Origin: Jaltomata sinuosa
Lineage: Eukaryota; Streptophyta; Magnoliopsida; Solanales; Solanaceae
Assembly (NCBI GenBank): GCA_003996215.1
Contig: QJPP01007235.1
Span: 1,922,001 to 1,986,000, forward strand
Direction: 5' to 3'
DNA length: 64,000 nt
The translations under genes and the position numbers were made by a program. Shown piece by piece: positions 59,955 through 64,000 of this stretch; position 1 is the first letter of the stretch; each line of letters begins with the position of its first letter. The notes under the pieces were generated by a model. It ran no database searches and was not told where the DNA came from. It saw only the letters and a program-made list of their open reading frames with translations.

Positions 59955-61800
59955 TATTTTGAACTTGCAAGTTGATGGTTCAAGTTACATCCGAATAAGT
60001 GAGTAATTTATTGATCTTTTCTTACTCGTGCAGGTTGTTATAGTGATAAAGATTATCATTGTAGTTCAACTTTCTAGGTAAGTTTCAATCTTCTTTCATT
60101 TTCATAGTTTTAATCAATATCACTCAATCTATTGATACATTTTGGATAGGCAAGAAATTAATCATCATTACTTTATAAATATTTATTCATTAAAAATATT
60201 AACATAAATACTAAAAAATAAAGATGGATTGACGCCTATGTCCTTATTTTATGTTGGTCTTTAATTTATGCTATAACAAAAAATAATTTTCTAAGTTATG
60301 TCCCTCATGACTTCAGTTACTAAGAAACTATGTCCCATTATCAGTTGTTGAAAGACAAAAATTAAAGATCAACTCATTTTAAGGGCAATTCGTGTAATTC
60401 ATGTACTTAATGCGGAGGGACAAAACTCATCTGAAGAAATATCACAAAAGTAAAAGAGATAATTCGATTAAAGAAATTAAACAATGCTTATGGCATCATT
60501 CATCGAAGGCCATAGGAATAAGAAGCGACTATAATTTTTTTTATTTAGTTTAATTATATTTTAGTGAAATTTTTATCTTGGCTAGAGGCTAGTTAATTCA
60601 TGAGACAAGTGATGATGTATTAGAAATAATGCTTTCTTCTTCAACTTACAATTTGGCGATTCAAGTTAACTCTAGAATAAGTGGGGACGGTTGATCATTT
60701 GAAAAAGAAAAAATAATTATTTAATAACAATTTTCTTGTATGTAAAGGATGTCATGATGATGGTGGTTTCTCATTATTTGTCAATTTTCAATGTAATTTT
60801 ATTAATATTTTTCACATTTTCAATCACATAGCTCAACGATAATAATTATTATTATTATTATATCTTAATCTCAAGTGAGTTAGATTTAATTGTATGAATA
60901 TTGACCAGAGCTAAGGGGGCTTCAATCCTTACTCTTTATCCCCATCTTCGTTCAGACTTAATGGGGCCTTACTTATTCAGGGGGGAGAGTGGAGCCTCGA
61001 AAAGCACTGTCTTGTCCGTCTGAATGACGGAACTCCCAATGAAATGGTTTGAAAACCTTTGCCTAAGGTCGAGTTATATATTACACCATTTAAATTCATG
61101 TTAATCAATATAGTCCAATTAATAGACATTGAATACGTAAGAAATTAATTATAGCTTAAAAAATTATTCTTTAAATTCACGATTATATGAGTATTAGAGA
61201 TTAAAGATTAACGTTTTTAAAAAGGTTGACAAACTCCATCATAAGGAGATTTTACAAAAAGTAAAATATTTTTTAATTAAAAAGTAAGTGAAAAAAATAT
61301 CATTCACTGAGGGGGTCATAATGATAAAGGTAAGTAGTGATGCTAATTCTATATAATTTAGTTATTTTTTAATGAAAATTGAATTTTATTTACGTAACGA
61401 GTTTTCTGTTATAAAATGAGTTACAAGTGTAACACACGAATCAATAAACTGGTCAATTAAGCAAAGTGATAAGAATGAATAGGACTTACAAGTTGATGGT
61501 TCGAGTTTCTCTAAAATTAGTAAGGATCATATAGGTCATTTAGAAATGATAAAATAAACATTTTATAATAACTCTTCTTTTCGATGTTTAGAGGTTGTTA
61601 TGATGATAATAGTCAACTTTTCATGTAATACGTAATCTTATTAATTTTAATATTTTAAAATATTTATTTAAAATTATTGTAACTTAATTTTTCAATAAAT
61701 TTTGAATAGGTAAGAAATTAAGCATCATACCTTACAGATAAGCGCCCTTTTTGAATCATGGTTATATAAATATCAGAATTGAAGATTGACGCCCTAAATA
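59955..61800 (+). repeat. Three diverged copies of an intergenic module
   Basis: The block (ACTTGCAAGTTGATGGTTCA)-like, then ATAAGTG/ATTAGTAAGGATCAT, GGTTGTTATGATGATAA-like and GGTAAGAAATTAA-like occurs near 59960-60190, 60640-61220 and 61480-61800. Each copy ends close to TTATATAAATAT-type sequence; the last two also share GATTAAAGATTAACG / ATTGAAGATTGACG. Copies are strongly diverged and the boundaries are unclear. Confidence 0.5.
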
Positions 61801-62285
61801 GGTTGTGGCGGCGCAAAATTCATTTATGTTCTCATTCACAAAAGTTGAATTTCAATTTTCTCATAGACCTGACGTTTTCGAGTTATCAGAAGGTATGTCT
61901 ACTCCTTGTTAGCAACCTAGAACTGTTTTTTGTGCTCGACTTGATGCTATTTCATATGTCCATTCAAAAAGATCTATTTGAACAACTCTATTAATTCTTA
62001 GAGGTGTACAAGTAATTGTTATTCTTGTATAATTATTTATTTATTTCTTTTATTGTTATAGGCGTATCTTGTTCAATAAATTATTGTGCATTCATATAAT
62101 TGTATGTTGATTGTCTTTCGATTGATGTTCAATGTTAGAAATTTAAATATTAATTAATAAATTTAACGATTTATGTCACATCCCTAAAATGGTTTTTTTT
62201 TTCTTTTGATTTTTTGAACGTTTTGCGGCTAGATTCTCAAATAACATGTTTGTATCAATTTTTTCTTGTTTATAAAGTTGCAGAG

Positions 62286-63681
62286 ATGTTTATGGACAAT
62301 GAACTAGATGATTTCATGGGTGTTTTAAGTAAAGGATCGGACCATGTGGAGATCATATGTGGTGTCACTGATTCCAGGTATGGTGATACAAGTGGAAAGC
62401 TCAGCATTTTTCGAAATGGAAAGCTTGAAATTGTTTGTCATTGCTATCAGGGATGCAAAAAAGGTTAGCATTGTTTTCCATTATTAAATTTTTCAGTAAT
62501 CTATTCTATTTTTTTTCCATCAAGTTAGCAAGTAGGTGAAAAAAAGATAGATTTGACAAACTGAAAATTGAGGATTTTGATAAAATAATCTTTGTCTTCG
62601 AAGAATTCAATCCTCTAATATTTTGTTGTATGTGATTGTGGTGTAATTCTTTCAGGATTTTACAAAGTCAAATGATTTTACAAGAACACATTCTAAATTA
62701 TTGAAAGAGAAAAAATTATTTGTTGTTGTAAAATCGAATCTGATTAAATATCTGTATGTTATTTTTGGAAAGAAAATGCGTATTTACAATATCTTTAGGA
62801 GTCGTATGATTGGGAACAAATGATTCTGAATTTTAATGATGAAATTATAACATTACGATAAAATGATGATGGAATTATTTAATGGGCATATTTTTATTAA
62901 TAATTATTCGGGTTTTATATTAGATAGATCGAAATAAACTTTTTATTTCAATTTTAACTTTAGATTTTCTAAAGAATAATTAAAAAACAGTCTTGGAGAA
63001 GGACATCTTGATCACTCACTAATCCCATTATTATTTAATCCTCACATTATTCCCGTCATATAACTTGTTCCATTAATTGTCCCCTCGAAAACTTGTTTCT
63101 ACGTCTAATGCTTATCATGCAGGGGTGGAGCTAAAGTTCTAATTATGGGTTCAACATTACTCAATAACTTTGGTCAAAATTTTATGTGTTAGAAAATCCA
63201 CTTGATCGAATATATAAATAATTTGTTTAAAACTTAGTAAGTTGCAATTTAAATTTTTGGAATCCATAAACTCAAAACATTGAATTTGCTTCTGTTAAGC
63301 CATCAACTGTTAAAGTTTAATACTTTTTTTTGTTGATAAATGTGAAATAACTTGCTTGGAATGCGCAGCGAGCCTATCACCAGTTGAATTTCTTAAACAT
63401 GTTGGGAAAAATATGGCAATACAAACCTGGAAGAGTCAAATTTGGGTGAGTAATAAGGAAGGGCGCAAAACAAAATTGTGGAAGACATGTTTGTTGAAGT
63501 ATCACATTGATACATTCCATAGGCCAGTTCGTGGAGGAAACATACATCGTGATGAATTCATTCGTTGCAGTAATTGTAACAAACAACGTCGGTTTCTTCG
63601 AAGAACTAAAGATGAATGTAAAGACTATCATGATGCTATTGCGATGAAGGACTGGAAATGCTCTGATATGCTTCAAAAAAG
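62286..63681 (+). CDS. ULTRAPETALA-like SAND-domain protein (3' end outside window)
   Basis: Two exons are visible, 62286-62463 and 63369-63681 (junctions AAAG|GTTAGC, GCGCAG|CG, AAAG|GTATTC), giving 163 codons plus two bases. Frame continuation implies at least one more exon beyond 64000. The product has the ULT SAND-like region: DHVEIICGVTDSRYGDTSGK, IFRNGKLEIVCHCYQGC, LSPVEFLKHVGK, WKSQIWV and LLKYH. This leads into NIHRDEFIRCSNCNKQRRFL and DWKCSD. The C-terminal cysteine-rich B box-like part should lie outside. In Arabidopsis, ULT1 is a trithorax-group factor restricting shoot and floral stem cells. The N-terminus is shorter than in ULT1. A TTGCAG acceptor-like site just before the ATG hints at a 5' UTR intron. 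Confidence 0.85.
63121..63294. mobile_element. GGGGTGGAGC-family repeat in intron 1
   Basis: Starts AGGGGTGGAGCTAAAGTTCT and contains ATGGGTTCAACATTAC and GGAATCCATAAACTCAAAAC. It ends TTGAATTTGCTTCTG, matching the copy at 11145-11353. It lies in intron 1 of the ULTRAPETALA-like gene. Confidence 0.5.
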
Positions 63682-64000
63682 GTATTCCTCCTCATTCTTA
63701 ATTTTTCAGTATCAACGTATTTTAACCTATTGTAACATGTGGCGTGTCTTGTTTACTCATTTTGCGTAAACATGTTTATAGTCTGTTTGGTTAAGCATTC
63801 AAAATCTGATTATTTTGAAAAGTATAATTTGTCAAAAGTATTTTTCGAAAAATACTTTTGGAGAATAACAATTTAATTTTGGCTATCAATTTGAAAATTT
63901 GTAGAATAAAGTTTGGATGCATATTGAAGATTCTATTTTTATTGTTTATCATAAGTTCAATTTACTAACGATAATTTTTATTTTTTTTTTAAGGCTAAGT
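63682..64000 (+). other. Start of intron 2 of the ULTRAPETALA-like gene
   Basis: Begins with the donor GTATTCCTCC and remains AT-rich to the window end with no convincing acceptor followed by coding sequence. It holds a short inverted repeat (TCAAAAGTATTTTTCGAAAA / AATACTTTTGG) near 63833-63862. Confidence 0.6.

Larger units (their letters stand above)
58142..62285. other. Gene-free, repeat-rich region
   Basis: The first 120 bp carry TGGGCT motifs (58217, 58238) and are probably the promoter of the PLP enzyme gene. A possible LTR lies at 58560-59105. From 59950 to 61800 a diverged module recurs three times. No intact gene was recognised. Confidence 0.5.

Overview
The window is plant nuclear DNA, almost certainly from a Solanaceae genome of the Solanum type. 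The genes are intron-rich with short exons and GT-AG junctions, the background is AT-rich, and the plant-specific proteins include a thylakoid CCDA, an ULTRAPETALA-like SAND protein and a DUF4408/DUF761 protein. The spaces and introns carry short repeats typical of this family: TTG-tailed retroposons, tRNA-derived SINEs, Stowaway- and Tourist-like MITEs. Every multi-exon model below was built by reading exon junctions by eye. In each complete model the reading frame closes exactly; no transcript or database was consulted.

Layout. 1-6.5 kb has no gene: it holds SINEs, a hAT-like element nested inside a SINE, and a 2.6-kb foldback, Mutator-like element with 9-bp target duplications. 6.7-8.65 kb (+) encodes a 97-aa basic protein of unknown function. 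9.9-15.9 kb (+) is CCDA (12 exons, 382 aa), with a GC-AG first intron. 18.5-20.8 kb (-) is a DUF4408/DUF761 membrane protein (2 exons, 370 aa). 21-25.4 kb is gene-free (LINE remnant, MITEs). 25.4-32.8 kb (-) is the ARF-GAP AGD5 (NEVERSHED type; 11 exons, 474 aa). 35.3-37.9 kb (+) is a 107-aa mitochondrial protein resembling the plant complex I ESSS subunit. 39.8-44.3 kb (-) is a predicted plastid membrane protein with a double CxxC zinc ribbon (6 exons, 256 aa). 45.3-47.1 kb (-) is a LAZ1/TMEM184-family (DUF300) seven-helix protein (293 aa). 52.8-58.1 kb (-) is a plastid-targeted PLP enzyme of the methionine gamma-lyase / aluminium-resistance family (12 exons, 449 aa), with two orphan exon-like pieces just downstream. 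58.2-62.3 kb is a repeat desert. From 62.3 kb (+) an ULTRAPETALA-like gene begins and runs off the window.

The genes do not form an operon or an evident pathway, as expected in a plant genome. Three products are predicted for the plastid (CCDA, the zinc-ribbon protein, the PLP enzyme) and one for mitochondria. Two of the plastid proteins carry conserved cysteines in or next to membranes, but any functional link is speculation. The most notable structures are the foldback element with an assembly gap flanked by duplicated sequence, the SINE/hAT nest, the GC-AG intron, the orphan exons behind the PLP enzyme, and a 71-nt poly(C) run.
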